NCBI RefSeq assembly: GCF_014216315.1
Contig: NZ_CP045702.1
Span: forward strand, 1,488,001 to 1,552,000
From: Streptomyces finlayi
GTDB lineage: Bacteria; Actinomycetota; Actinomycetes; Streptomycetales; Streptomycetaceae
Length of the DNA: 64,000 nucleotides
Direction of reading: 5' to 3'
Shown: positions 16,662-26,487 of the stretch, in pieces
How the letters are laid out: every line of letters starts with the position of its first letter
Position numbering within the stretch: the stretch's first letter is position 1
Program-made: the position numbers and the translations under genes
The notes under the pieces: generated by a model
What the model saw: only the letters and a program-made list of their open reading frames with translations
Told to the model about the DNA's origin: nothing
Databases searched by the model: none

Positions 16662-17909
16662 TTGCCCAGCCCCTACCGCGCCATCTTCGCCGCCCCGGGT
16701 TCCAAGGGATTCTCGACGGCCGGCTTCCTCGGACGGATGCCCCTGTCGATGATGGGGATCGGCGTCGTCACCATGGTCTCCCAGATCACCGGCCGGTACG
16801 GGCTGGCCGGCGCGCTCGCGGCCACCCTGGCGATGGCCGCGGCGGTCTTCGGTCCGCAGATCTCCCGGCTGGTCGACCGGTACGGGCAGCGCAGAGTGCT
16901 GCGTCCGGCCACGCTCGTCTCGGTGGCCGCGGTCACCGGACTGCTCGTCTGCGCCCAGCAGCGGTGGCCCGACTGGACCCTGTTCGTCTTCGCAGCGGGC
17001 GTCGGCTGCGTACCCAGCGTGGGCGCGATGACCCGGGCCCGCTGGGCGGACATCTACCGGGGCTCACCCCGCGAGCTGCACACCGCGTACGCGTGGGAGT
17101 CGATCATCGACGAGGTGTGCTTCATCTTCGGACCGATCATCTCGATCGGGCTCTCCACCGCGTGGTTCCCCGAAGCCGGTCCGCTGCTGGCCGGTGTGTT
17201 CCTGGCGATCGGCGTCTTCTGGCTGACCGCGCAGCGCGCCACCGAACCGCTCCCGCATCCCAAGTCGGCGCAGTCCCGCGGCTCGGCGCTCCGCTCCCCC
17301 GGCCTCCAGGTCCTGGTGATCACCTTCGTGGCTACCGGAACGATCTTCGGAGCGGTGGACGTGGTCACCGTGGCCTTCGCCGAGGAGCAGGGCCACAAGG
17401 CGGCTGCCAGCCTCGTACTGGCCGTCTACGCCCTGGGCTCGTGCCTCGCCGGAGCGGTGTTCGGACTGATGCACCTCAAGGGCAGACCGTCCACCACCTG
17501 GCTGGTGGGCGTCTGCGTGATGGCCGTGAGTATGATCCCCCTCCAACTGGCCGGGAGCCTGCCGTTCCTGGCCGTGGCGCTCTTTGTCGCGGGCCTCTCC
17601 GTCGCACCGACGATGGTGACCACCATGGCCCTCGTCGAGCAGCACGTACCGCGCGCCGAACTGACCGAGGGCATGAGCTGGACCGGCACCGGGCTCGCGG
17701 TCGGAGTGGCGCTCGGCTCCTCGGCCGCCGGCTGGGTGGTCGACACGTCCGGAGCGGAGGCGGCGTACGTGGTCCCCGTCGTGGCGGGAGCGCTCGCGGC
17801 CGCGGTGGCGTTCCTGGGGTATCGCCGGCTGTCGAAGCCGGTACCTACGGGAGGGCGCGGGGAAGATGAGCGACACCTACGCACGGACGACGACGAGCGC
17901 GTGGCGTAA
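16662..17909 (+). CDS. MFS transporter
   Basis: A 415-residue major facilitator with about 12 hydrophobic helices. The loop between helices 2 and 3 reads RLVDRYGQRRVLRP, a version of the DxxGRR/K motif. The start is TTG at 16662 (PSPYRAIFAAPGSKGFS) with CGGAG eight bases upstream, and the N-terminal APGSKGF is typical of its Streptomyces group. The C-terminal tail is acidic. The substrate is unknown. The last 44 bp overlap the next gene, implying joint expression, so the cargo may be related to a sugar acid or aldonolactone. Confidence 0.85.
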   Translation: MPSPYRAIFAAPGSKGFSTAGFLGRMPLSMMGIGVVTMVSQITGRYGLAGALAATLAMAAAVFGPQISRLVDRYGQRRVLRPATLVSVAAVTGLLVCAQQRWPDWTLFVFAAGVGCVPSVGAMTRARWADIYRGSPRELHTAYAWESIIDEVCFIFGPIISIGLSTAWFPEAGPLLAGVFLAIGVFWLTAQRATEPLPHPKSAQSRGSALRSPGLQVLVITFVATGTIFGAVDVVTVAFAEEQGHKAAASLVLAVYALGSCLAGAVFGLMHLKGRPSTTWLVGVCVMAVSMIPLQLAGSLPFLAVALFVAGLSVAPTMVTTMALVEQHVPRAELTEGMSWTGTGLAVGVALGSSAAGWVVDTSGAEAAYVVPVVAGALAAAVAFLGYRRLSKPVPTGGRGEDERHLRTDDDERVA

Positions 17910-19188
17910 CTGGGCGGGGAACGTCACCGCCCGGCCACTACGGGCGGTGACCCCCGCCTCTGTGGACGAGCTCGCCGAGGTGCTCCGCAGGGCGTCCGAG
18001 GACGGCCTGAAGGTGAAGCCGGTCGGCACGGGCCATTCGTTCACGGCGGCCGCGGCCACCGACGGCGTGCTGATACGTCCCGATCTGCTCACCGGCATCC
18101 GGGACATCGACCGTACGTCGATGACGGTGACGGCGGAGGCCGGCACCCCGCTGAAGCGGCTCAACCTCGCGCTCGCCCGTGAGGGACTCTCCCTCACCAA
18201 CATGGGCGACATCATGGAGCAGACGGTCGCCGGGGCCACGTCGACCGGCACGCATGGCACCGGCCGCGACTCGGCGTCCATATCCGCCCAGATCCGCGCC
18301 CTGGAACTGGTCACGGCGGACGGCACGGTGCTGCGCTGTTCCGAGGCGGAGAATCCCGACGTCTTCGCCGTCGCCCGCCTGGGGCTCGGTGCCCTCGGTG
18401 TGATCACCGCGATCACCTTCGCCGTGGAGCCCGTCTTCCTGCTGACGGCCCGTGAGGAGCCGATGACCTTCGACCGGGTCACCGCCGACTTCGACCGGCT
18501 CTTCACCGAGAACGAGCACTTCGAGTTCTACTGGTTCCCGCACACCGGCAACTGCAACACCAAGCGCAACAACCGCAGCGCGGGTCCGGCCGCACCGCCC
18601 GGCAGGGTCGGCGCCTGGGTCGATGACGAATTGCTCTCGAACGGCGTCTTCCAGGTCGCCTGCTCGCTCGGCCGCGCGGCCCCCGCGACGATTCCGTCGA
18701 TCGCCAGGCTCTCCAGCCGGGCCCTTTCGGCCCGCACGTACACCGACATCCCGTACAAGGTCTTCACCAGCCCGCGCCGGGTCCGCTTCATGGAGATGGA
18801 GTACGCGCTGCCGCGGGAGAGCGCCGTCGAGGCGCTGCGCGAGGTCAAGGCGATGATCGACCGCTCACCCCTGCGAATCAGTTTCCCCGTGGAGGTCAGG
18901 ACCGCGCCCGCCGACGACATCGCGCTCTCGACGGCCTCGGGCCGGGAGAGCGCGTACATCGCCGTGCATCTGTACCGGGGGACGCCCTACCAGGCGTACT
19001 TCACCGCGGTGGAACGGATCATGACCGCGCACGGCGGGCGCCCGCACTGGGGCAAGATCCACACCAGGGACGCCGCGTACCTGGCCGGGGTCTACCCCCG
19101 GTTCGGTGAGTTCACCGCCGTACGGGACCGACTCGACCCGGACCGGATGTTCGCGAACGACTACCTGCGCCGGGTGCTTGGCGACTGA
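17866..19188 (+). CDS. D-arabinono-1,4-lactone oxidase / FAD-linked alditol oxidase-like
   Basis: A 440-residue VAO-family flavoprotein. The FAD-binding PCMH domain spans roughly 20-200, with PVGTGHSF at the isoalloxazine loop, NMGDIMEQTVAGATSTGTHGTG at the pyrophosphate site, and LGLGALGVITAITF. The C-terminal ALO domain contains EFYWFPHT, EMEYALP and WGKIHT. Members oxidise sugar lactones or polyols with O2. The exact substrate is not set by sequence alone. The start overlaps the MFS gene by 44 bp with GGGGAAG upstream. The C-terminal PRFGEF and the DPDRMFANDYLRRVLG end are complete. Confidence 0.85.
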   Translation: MSDTYARTTTSAWRNWAGNVTARPLRAVTPASVDELAEVLRRASEDGLKVKPVGTGHSFTAAAATDGVLIRPDLLTGIRDIDRTSMTVTAEAGTPLKRLNLALAREGLSLTNMGDIMEQTVAGATSTGTHGTGRDSASISAQIRALELVTADGTVLRCSEAENPDVFAVARLGLGALGVITAITFAVEPVFLLTAREEPMTFDRVTADFDRLFTENEHFEFYWFPHTGNCNTKRNNRSAGPAAPPGRVGAWVDDELLSNGVFQVACSLGRAAPATIPSIARLSSRALSARTYTDIPYKVFTSPRRVRFMEMEYALPRESAVEALREVKAMIDRSPLRISFPVEVRTAPADDIALSTASGRESAYIAVHLYRGTPYQAYFTAVERIMTAHGGRPHWGKIHTRDAAYLAGVYPRFGEFTAVRDRLDPDRMFANDYLRRVLGD

Positions 19189-19212
19189 ACGGAGCCGTAC
19201 GGGTGACCGGGG

Positions 19213-20256
19213 TCAGCCGGCGGTTCCCGCGTCCCCGGCCGCCTCGTCCTGCCGCGCCGGAGCCCCGGGCGTCCCGGCCGGGTCCGGGGTGGTGGTGGCA
19301 CCGTCCGACGGCGTCGTCGGGGTGGGCGTGGGAGTCGGATTCGTCTCGTCGGAACCGGAGCCGGAGGGCGTGGGCGTCGGGCCGGTTGCCGTGCCGTCAC
19401 CTGCCTGACCGGGGTTCGGGTCGGTGCTCGCACCGTCGCCCTGGTCCGTTCCCGGTGCGGTGCCCGTGCCGGTGCCGGACGGCGCTTCCTGCTCGGTGCC
19501 CCGCTCCTGGCCGGTGCTGCCGGACGGCGCGGGTCCGGCCGGCCCGGAACCCTGGTCCTCACCCCGTACGACGGAGCCGAAGGTCGTACCCCGGCCGCCG
19601 CTCAGGTCGTTGCCCGAGACGAGCTCGAAGGCGGTGATCCCGAGCATCGCCAGCACGAAGACCGCGACGGCCGCGAGCGCCGGCTTCCGCCGGCCCCGGT
19701 TGCGCGTGCCGTGCGTGGTGGCGCCGCGGAACGCGTCGTCCGGCTTCGGCGGCTGCGTGCCGTCCGGGTCGGCCCTCAAAACCTGCGTACGGTCCGGATC
19801 CGGCTTCAGGAGCTCCGTACGGTCGAGGCCCAGCATCCGGGTGCGGTCGAGGTCGGTCCCCACCGTCCCCACCGTCCCCACCGAACGCACGGTCCGCACG
19901 GTCCGCAATACGGTCGTCGCGTCGTCCACCGGCTGCCGCGGGGCCTGCCGTCCGCGCCCCGCCGAGGTCGTCTCCCTCGTCCGTACGGTCACCTGGCGGC
20001 CCGCCGGGTGCTTCACCTGGACCGTGACCTCGCGGATCTGCTCACCCGTGCGGCGGAAGAAGTGCTGGAACACGGAGCCCCCGCAGGTGGCCACGATGCT
20101 CATCACGCCCGCGCCGGCGATCGTCCCGTACACGCCCAGCCGCGAGGCCATGACGGCCGCGGCGACCGCTGCCACCGCACTGCCCGCGACCTGCGGCAGA
20201 CTCAGATCGATACGCCTTTCCTTCGGCTCCGCGTCGCTTTCCGGCTTATCAACCAT
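19213..20256 (-). CDS. Hypothetical membrane protein with Pro/Thr/Gly-rich extracellular tail
   Basis: A 347-residue protein with two hydrophobic regions: AGSAVAAVAAAVMASRLGVYG to SIVATCGGSVF (about 20-65) and ALAAVAVFVLAMLGITAFELV (about 220-240). Between them lie Arg/Thr/Asp-rich short repeats (DRTRML, DRTELL, DRTQVL) with obvious nucleotide repeats. After the second helix comes a 105-residue low-complexity tail (STGQERGTEQEAPSGTG, TNPTPTPTPTTPS) that looks extracellular and cell-wall spanning. No domain is recognised. AGGGGCAGGTA precedes the ATG at 20256. The gene ends close to the lactone oxidase and is convergent with it. Confidence 0.75.
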   Translation of the reverse strand: MVDKPESDAEPKERRIDLSLPQVAGSAVAAVAAAVMASRLGVYGTIAGAGVMSIVATCGGSVFQHFFRRTGEQIREVTVQVKHPAGRQVTVRTRETTSAGRGRQAPRQPVDDATTVLRTVRTVRSVGTVGTVGTDLDRTRMLGLDRTELLKPDPDRTQVLRADPDGTQPPKPDDAFRGATTHGTRNRGRRKPALAAVAVFVLAMLGITAFELVSGNDLSGGRGTTFGSVVRGEDQGSGPAGPAPSGSTGQERGTEQEAPSGTGTGTAPGTDQGDGASTDPNPGQAGDGTATGPTPTPSGSGSDETNPTPTPTPTTPSDGATTTPDPAGTPGAPARQDEAAGDAGTAG

Positions 20257-20752
20257 TACCTGCCCCTGCTTGGCTTCTCTCCCACCGTGCAACAAGAAGG
20301 GACCTTTGAGCGAAGTGAATAGTTCCGCTTCCGGTGATTCTGTGAAGCAGGACACGCATTGCACACATATGACCGGTCGGTGCAGGAGTCAACTCCCGTA
20401 CCCCGCGAGAACCTCAGCGGCGCGCCGGTCCACCCGCGTGGCCCGAATGGAGTACTGTGGCGAGCCCTGGGGCCGGACTCCCGCATGGGTTTCCGCGCCT
20501 TACGGGAGGGGGCCGAAGACGGCACTCGAACCGGCGGCGCCGCGGCATCGCACGGCGCCTGCGACATGCGGTGACCACCCGGTCACCGTGCGTCGCGCAC
20601 AGGTAACCGTGCCATCGCGGTGTTCAAGGGCCAAGGCCCGACACGCCGCGTAACTTGGAAAGGTTGTGGCAGGCTGCACCCGGGCAGGCCACACTCGACT
20701 AGCGGAAGCAGCGACGCACGTGACGTCGGCAGGCACCACCCGGGAGGTTCCC
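20257..20752. other. Divergent intergenic region upstream of sepH
   Basis: 496 bp, no supported gene. It must hold promoters for sepH and the membrane protein. An AT-richer stretch around 20360-20375 (CGCATTGCACACATATGACC) is the most promoter-like part. I could not assign boxes with confidence. Confidence 0.4.
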
Positions 20753-21817
20753 ATGCCCGAACTGCGTGTCGTGGCCGTCTCAAACGACGGCACACGACTG
20801 GTGCTCAAGGCTGCGGACAGCACGGAGTACACGCTTCCGATCGATGAGCGGCTGCGCGCCGCCGTGCGCAACGACCGCGCCCGGCTCGGCCAGATCGAGA
20901 TCGAGGTGGAGAGCCACCTCAGGCCCCGCGACATCCAGGCCCGCATACGGGCCGGTGCCTCCGCGGAGGAGGTCGCTCAGTTCGCCGGCATCCCCGTCGA
21001 CCGTGTGCGCCGCTTCGAGGGCCCCGTGCTCGCGGAGCGCGCCTTCATGGCCGAGCGGGCCCGGAAGACTCCCGTGCGCCGTCCCGGCGAGAACGCCGGC
21101 CCCCAGCTGGGCGAGGCGGTGCACGAGCGCCTCCTGATGCGGGGCGCCGACAAGGAAACGGTCCAGTGGGACTCCTGGCGCCGCGACGACGGCACCTGGG
21201 AAGTCCTCCTGGTCTACCGGGTGGCGGGCGAGCCCCACTCGGCGAGCTGGACCTACGACCCGCCCAGGCGGCTCGTACAGGCGGTGGACGACGAAGCGCG
21301 CTCACTGATCGGCGAGACCGACGACGTCGCCGCGCCGGAGCCCAGCTTCCCGTTCGTACCCCGGATCGCACGGCTGCCTCGCGACCGGCCGCTGGACCGC
21401 GCCCTGGACCGCCAGATGGAGCGGCCCACTCCGCCACCGCCTCCCGAGCCCGAGGAGCGCATCGGCGGGGTGTCGGCCACCGAGCGCGATTCACTGACGA
21501 GCCTCCTGGAGGCCGTACCGAGCTTCCGCGGCGACATGGTCGTACCGGAACGGCCCCAGCAGCCCGAGCCGCCGGCCATCGAACCGGCGGTCCACGAGCC
21601 CGAGGCGGACGAGCCGCCCGCGGCGGCGGCCTCCGCCGGAGCGGGGTCGGCGTACGCGGACGTACTGATGCCCCGCGCGGTGGCCGGGCATCGCGACCGG
21701 CTCACCGGGACGACGGACCGGCAGGCCGAGGCCGACGGTGTCCGTCCCGGCCGCCGGGCAGCGGTGCCGAGCTGGGACGAGATCGTGTTCGGTACGCGCC
21801 GGAAGAAGCAGGACTGA
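20753..21817 (+). CDS. sepH: Septation protein SepH
   Basis: A 354-residue divisome protein of actinobacteria that binds FtsZ and stimulates its assembly. The N-terminal DUF3071 domain starts at residue 1 (PELRVVAVSNDGTRLVLKA), covers about 170 residues and includes a helix-turn-helix-like stretch SAEEVAQFAGIPVDRVRRFEG and WDSWRRDDGTWEV. A long disordered Pro/Glu-rich region (PPPPPEPEERI) follows, with the conserved C-terminal motif SWDEIVFGTRRKKQD that family members retain. The ATG at 20753 has GGGAGG seven bases upstream; an earlier in-frame start gives a non-conserved extension. Single gene with its own terminator. Confidence 0.92.
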   Translation: MPELRVVAVSNDGTRLVLKAADSTEYTLPIDERLRAAVRNDRARLGQIEIEVESHLRPRDIQARIRAGASAEEVAQFAGIPVDRVRRFEGPVLAERAFMAERARKTPVRRPGENAGPQLGEAVHERLLMRGADKETVQWDSWRRDDGTWEVLLVYRVAGEPHSASWTYDPPRRLVQAVDDEARSLIGETDDVAAPEPSFPFVPRIARLPRDRPLDRALDRQMERPTPPPPPEPEERIGGVSATERDSLTSLLEAVPSFRGDMVVPERPQQPEPPAIEPAVHEPEADEPPAAAASAGAGSAYADVLMPRAVAGHRDRLTGTTDRQAEADGVRPGRRAAVPSWDEIVFGTRRKKQD

Positions 21818-21836
21818 TCCGGTGACCGCTCTATGA

Positions 21837-21870
21837 CGAGGGCCCGTACGCGACCACGTACGGGCCCTCG
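21837..21870. terminator. Terminator between sepH and the sulfurtransferase gene
   Basis: Perfect 14-bp arms CGAGGGCCCGTACG (21837-21850) and its complement (21857-21870) around a 6-nt loop, between convergent genes. Confidence 0.88.
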
Positions 21871-21907
21871 CTCTGCCGCGGCGCCGGAGCCGGCACCGCC
21901 CGGAGCG

Positions 21908-22738
21908 TTACTGCGGGTCCGGGCCCGTCGCGACCGGCCGGGACGCGTCGGAGGACCACTCGGACCAGGAGCCCGCGTACAGAGCCGCCCGGTGTCCGGC
22001 GAGCTCCAGCGCCAGCACCTCGTGGGCACCGGAGACTCCCGAACCGCAGTAGACGCCGATCGCACCGGCGTCCCCGTCGGCTCCCAGCCCGCCGAACCGT
22101 GCGGCAAGCCGCTCGGCCGGCAGGAACCGGCCGTCCTCGCCGACGTTCTCCGCCGTCGGCGCCGAGACGGCGCCCGGAATATGACCGCCGACCCGGTCGA
22201 TCGGCTCCACGTCACCTCGGTAGCGCTCGGCGGCCCGCGCGTCGAGCAGCAGCCCGGAACGGGCGAGTGCGGCGGCCGCATCCGCGTCGAGCAGCGGCAG
22301 CGCCCCCGGCTCCGGCCGGAAGTCGCCCTCGGCGGGCGTCGGCGTCCCGGTCGAGAGCTCGCCGGACCAGGCCGCGAGACCGCCGTCCAGCACCCTGACG
22401 TCAAGATGCCCGGTCCAGCGCAGCAGCCACCAGGCTCGGGCCGCGGCCCAGCCCTGACCACCGTCGTAGACCACCACGGGGGTGTCGCGGGAGACCCCGG
22501 CGCGGCGCATCACCGCCCCGAACTCCTCCGGGTCGGGCAGGGGGTGCCGGCCGCCCTTGCCCGCCGGTCCCGCGAGCTCCGCGTCGAGATCGACGAAGAC
22601 CGCACCGGGCAGGTGCCCGGCTTCGTAGTCGGGGCGGCCGTGCGGACCACCCAGTTGCCAGCGGATGTCCAGGAGCACCGGCGGACGTGGCCCCGCCGAC
22701 TCGCTCGCACATTCGGATGCGGTGATGATGGGCTTCAT
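21908..22738 (-). CDS. Two-domain rhodanese-type sulfurtransferase
   Basis: A 276-residue thiosulfate/3-mercaptopyruvate sulfurtransferase. The N-terminal inactive rhodanese domain has LLDIRWQLGG and GHLPGAVFVDLD. The C-terminal active domain shows LLDARAAERYRGD, GHIPGAVSAPT and the catalytic loop YCGSGVSG, where the first Cys is the sulfur carrier. The loop CG(S/T)GV fits the mercaptopyruvate-like or thiosulfate class ambiguously. The ATG at 22738 was chosen over one nine bases upstream because GAGGA then sits at a normal distance. It acts in the cytoplasm. Confidence 0.88.
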   Translation of the reverse strand: MKPIITASECASESAGPRPPVLLDIRWQLGGPHGRPDYEAGHLPGAVFVDLDAELAGPAGKGGRHPLPDPEEFGAVMRRAGVSRDTPVVVYDGGQGWAAARAWWLLRWTGHLDVRVLDGGLAAWSGELSTGTPTPAEGDFRPEPGALPLLDADAAAALARSGLLLDARAAERYRGDVEPIDRVGGHIPGAVSAPTAENVGEDGRFLPAERLAARFGGLGADGDAGAIGVYCGSGVSGAHEVLALELAGHRAALYAGSWSEWSSDASRPVATGPDPQ

Positions 22739-22974
22739 GCCTGCCATCCTCGCGCAGGATCCACCCGGCTCGTAGCGGCCGCCGACAGGGACATGTCCAC
22801 ACGAATCGGAACACCCATGTCGAGAAGCCGTCGTAATGCGGCGCGGCCGGGGCCCGTCTCGCGTCAGGTGGTGCAAGCATCTGCACGGACGTACATCATT
22901 CCCCCACCCCCGGGCCGGTGTACCGGTCCTGTCCTTTCGTACGGCCACACAATGGTCCGAGGAGAGAGAAGACG

Positions 22975-23751
22975 ATGACCGAGGCTGCCGAGCGGCGCAC
23001 ACCCGGAACGCCGTGCTGGGTAAGTCTGATGGTGCACGGGCTGACGGGCACCCAGGAGTTCTACGCGGCCCTGTTCGGCTGGGAGTTCCGGCCGGGGCCC
23101 GCTCAGCTGGGACCGTACGTCCGGGCACTGCTCGACGGCAAGGAGGTCGCGGGGCTCGGACAGCTGGCCCCCGACCGGCACCTGCCGATCGCCTGGACGA
23201 CCTATCTCGCCACCGACGACGCCGACCTCACCGCGGAGACGATCCGTTCCTGCGGGGGAACGGTCGCGGTCGGGCCCCTCGACGCGGGCGAGGCCGGCCG
23301 GCTGGCCATCGCCTCCGACCCGAGCGGGGCGGTCTTCGGTCTCTGGCAGGCAGCCGCCCACCTCGGTACGGCCCTGGAGGGCGCCCCGGGGACCCCGGTC
23401 TGGAACGAGCTGGTGACCCGGGAGACCGCGACGGTCGGCAAGTTCTACCAGGCGGTCTTCGGCTTCGAGACGGAGGCGGAGGTCTCCGCCGACTTCGACT
23501 ACCAGACACTGCGCCTGGACGGCCGCCCCGTGGCCTCGATGCATGGTGTGGGGCACGCGCTGCCGCGCGACCGGGGACCGCACTGGATGACCCACTTCGA
23601 GGTCGCCGACACCGACGAGGCCGCGGCCCGGGTGGTCGAGCTCGGCGGGCACGTCCTGCAGCCCCCGGCCGACGGCGCGACGGGGCGGCTGGCGACCGTC
23701 TCGGACCCGGAGGGCGCGCTCTTCACGATCGTACGGTCGGCCGCTCGCTGA
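22975..23751 (+). CDS. VOC (glyoxalase/bleomycin-resistance fold) protein, two tandem domains
   Basis: A 258-residue protein made of two VOC modules. Residues about 14-120 begin WVSLMVHGLTGTQEFYAALFGWEF, and 135-255 repeat it as WNELVTRETATVGKFYQAVFGFE, each ending in a PxGxVFG/ALFTI strand. Metal ligands of true glyoxalases are only partly evident, so no reaction is assigned. The GGAGAGAGAAG upstream supports the ATG at 22975. Tandem VOC proteins are abundant in Streptomyces and often unassigned. It is monocistronic. Confidence 0.8.
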   Translation: MTEAAERRTPGTPCWVSLMVHGLTGTQEFYAALFGWEFRPGPAQLGPYVRALLDGKEVAGLGQLAPDRHLPIAWTTYLATDDADLTAETIRSCGGTVAVGPLDAGEAGRLAIASDPSGAVFGLWQAAAHLGTALEGAPGTPVWNELVTRETATVGKFYQAVFGFETEAEVSADFDYQTLRLDGRPVASMHGVGHALPRDRGPHWMTHFEVADTDEAAARVVELGGHVLQPPADGATGRLATVSDPEGALFTIVRSAAR

Positions 23752-23766
23752 TCCGGGCCGCCCGGC

Positions 23767-26287
23767 TCAGCCCCGCCGTCCCCCGGGTGCCTTCACGGTG
23801 ATCACCAGACCGGCCATCAGGCCGGCGAGGAGCACGCTGCCGATCGCCCAGGGGAGTGTGGCGGTGTAGGCACCGAGCAGTTCGCCGGTGAGCTCCTCGG
23901 CCGGCACCGCGTGCAAGCTGGCCGTGACGACCGTGCTGAGCACCGCCGAGCCCAGCATGAGACCCAGGTGCTGGGCCGCCGTGATGGCCGCGGACACGGC
24001 TCCCGCGCGGTGCGGGCCGACGGCCGCGGTGGCGACGGCGAGGAGCGGCATGAAGGCCAGACCCGTGCCGAAGCCGGTCAGGACCATGCCGGGCAGGATC
24101 TGGGCCGCGTAGGCGGCATCCGCCTCCAGGCCGGTCAGGAACAGCATTCCGACGGCCGTGATCACCAGCCCCGGCACGATCAGGACCCGGGGCGCGACCC
24201 GGCCCATCAGGCGCGCGGACACCTGCGTGGAGCCGATGACGAGCGCGACGATCATGGGCAGAAAAGCCGCACCGACCATGACGGGGGCGTATCCGCCGAC
24301 GCTTGGGAGAGAGAAGGCCAGGACCGCGAACGAGAGCAGGGCACCGACGCCGGCCAGGAGCATGGCGAGGAAGCAGCCGAGGCGGTCATGGCCTCTGACC
24401 TCGGACGAGGCGACGGTCGCCGCGGGGATGGACTCCGTCCGCGTGGTCTGCCACGCCAGGAAGACCACGAGCAGGATGATGCCCAGCACGAGCGGCACCA
24501 CGACCAGCGGGACCGTCCAGCCGCGCGGCTCCCCTTCGGACAGGCCGTAGGTGAGGGCGAGGAGTCCGCCGGTACCGAGCAGCGTCCCGACCGTGTCGGG
24601 GCGGGCGTCGGTGCGGCGGGGGGCGTCGCGCGGCAGCGTCAGCGCGCCGACGAGGATGATCACGGCGAGGGCGACGCCGGTGTACAGGGACCACCGCCAC
24701 ATCAGGATCTCGAGGAGCCATCCACCGGCGGCCAGTCCCAGCGCCGAGCCGCCGCCCGCGATCACGGCGTAGACGCCGAATGCCGTGCGCCGTTCCTTCG
24801 CATCGGTGAAACCGCTGACCACCAGGGCGAGAGCGGACGGCGTCACCAGCGCGCCGGCGACACCCTGCAGCAGACGCGCCACCACCAGGATGAGCGAATC
24901 GCCGGCCGAGCCGGCGAGCGCGGAGGCGAGCGCGTATCCGACGAGGCCGATGATCAGAGTGGGTCTGCGCCCCACGCGGTCCGCGAGGTATCCGCCGTAG
25001 CAGCAGCAGTCCACCGAAGCCGAGCGCGTAGGCCGTGAACATCAGGGTGACGTCGTCACGGGACATCGCCAGATCGGCCTGGACGGAAGGAACGGCCATG
25101 ATGAACGCCTCCGCGTCGAGCAGCACCAGCAGCTGCGCGAGGGCGATCACCACCAGTCCCCACCAGCGCCTGGAGTGTGGGGGCGCGGCGTCCTGGAAGC
25201 CGGGTGGGGCCGGTTGTGCGGGCCAGGCGCCCGGGAGCGGGCCCGGCGGCGGACCGAAACCGGGCGCGAAGCCCGCGTGCGCCGGAGCCGTGGGAACGTA
25301 CGCGGGCGGCGCGGGAAGCGGCTGGGGCCGCACGGCCGGAATGCGGGGGTCCGGGTCTGGTTGTACGACCGGTGTCTGGACGGGCAGTTCGGGGGCGTAG
25401 TCCAGCAACGCGGCAGCGTGACGGCCCAGTTGCGCCAGGACCGCGCCCGGCAGCCACTCCCCGGCCGGGGCCTTCGCCGTGCGCTCGGCGACCTGCTGGG
25501 GCGTGGGCCGCTTGGCCGGGTCCTTCTCCAGGCAGTCGCGTACGAGTTCGACGAGCGTCTCCGGTACGCCGGTCAGGTCCGCCTCGTCCTCGGCGATCCG
25601 GAAGAGGTGGGCGGGCAGGCCGGTGTCCGCGGCGCCGAACAGGAGGCGCCCGGTGGAGGCGTGGACGAGGACTGCGCCCAGGCAGAAGACATCGCTGGCC
25701 GGGGTGAGTTCGAGGCCGCGCACCTGTTCCGGTGACATGAAGCCGGGGGAACCGATCAGCATGCCGGTACGGGTGTGCAGGCTGTCCCCGGCGAGGCTGT
25801 CCATGGCCCGTGCGATACCGAAATCGATGACGCGGGGGCCGTCGACGGTGACGAGGACGTTGGACGGCTTCAGGTCACGGTGGATCAGACCCGCCTCGTG
25901 CACGCCCCGCAGAGCGAGGGCGAGGCGGTTGGCGAGGGTGTGTACCGAATGCTCGGGCAGGGGACCGTAGTCCTCGGCCACGACCGTACTCAGGTCGGGC
26001 CCCGGGATGTACTGGGTCGCCACCCAGGGGATGGCGGCCTCGGGGTCGGCGTCGAGCACCGCCGCCGTCCAGCTCCCGCCGACCCGCCGCGCGGCGGCCA
26101 CCTCACGGGCGAAGCGCCTGCGGAACTCTGAGTTCCCGGCGTACTCGGCCTGCACGACCTTCACGGCCACGGTGCGTCCGGCTTCGGAGCGCCCCAGATA
26201 GACCAGCCCCATGCCGCCCTCACCCAGCCGGGCGATCAGGCGGTACGGGCCTATGTGTGCCGGGTCATCGGCGGTCAGCTGCTTCAC
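23767..26287 (-). pseudogene. Ser/Thr protein kinase fused to MFS transporter, frameshifted
   Basis: A kinase domain is joined in one frame to the first helix of a DHA2-like MFS transporter. The frame shifts near 24997, after which the remaining helices follow. Kinase motifs: GEGGMG near residue 20, VAVKVV with the catalytic Lys, HRDLKPSN, DFGIARA and SPEQ. A Pro-rich linker (about 290-400) leads to LVVIALAQLLVLLDAEAFIM, then FGGLLLL. Removing one base gives GGYLADRVGRRPT and 11-13 further helices, 839 residues in all. An alternative GTG at 25014 would start inside the transporter and lose helix 1. Kinase-MFS fusions are unusual. The single-base error could be real or a sequencing fault. Confidence 0.75.
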
Positions 26288-26487
26288 TCGAGAAAGATAG
26301 TCCGGCTGTCCCGAGGGAGGTGAGGTGATCGGCCGAATCGTGTCGGGCGGAGTTGACGGGCAGGAAGTCCGGGGCGAGGTGAACTTGATCCGCTTTGAGG
26401 GGCATCCACGCGTGTCTCCTCGCCCGGCTCGGGTCACCGGCGCCCGCGCACCCGGCAGTGAACGACGGCCGTTTCGGCCGACACCCC

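Noticed and set aside
15182..17869. Long plus-strand open frame across inositol monophosphatase and ferrochelatase
   Set aside because: Low-complexity shadow of two well-supported genes on the other strand; no motif.
20359..20574. Small open frames in the sepH upstream region
   Set aside because: No ribosome site and no resemblance to any family; they overlap the likely promoter.
25000..25014. GTG at 25014 as a genuine start for a separate MFS gene
   Set aside because: It would begin inside the transporter with VDCCCYGG and lose helix 1; the preceding frame supplies that helix, so a shift is more likely.
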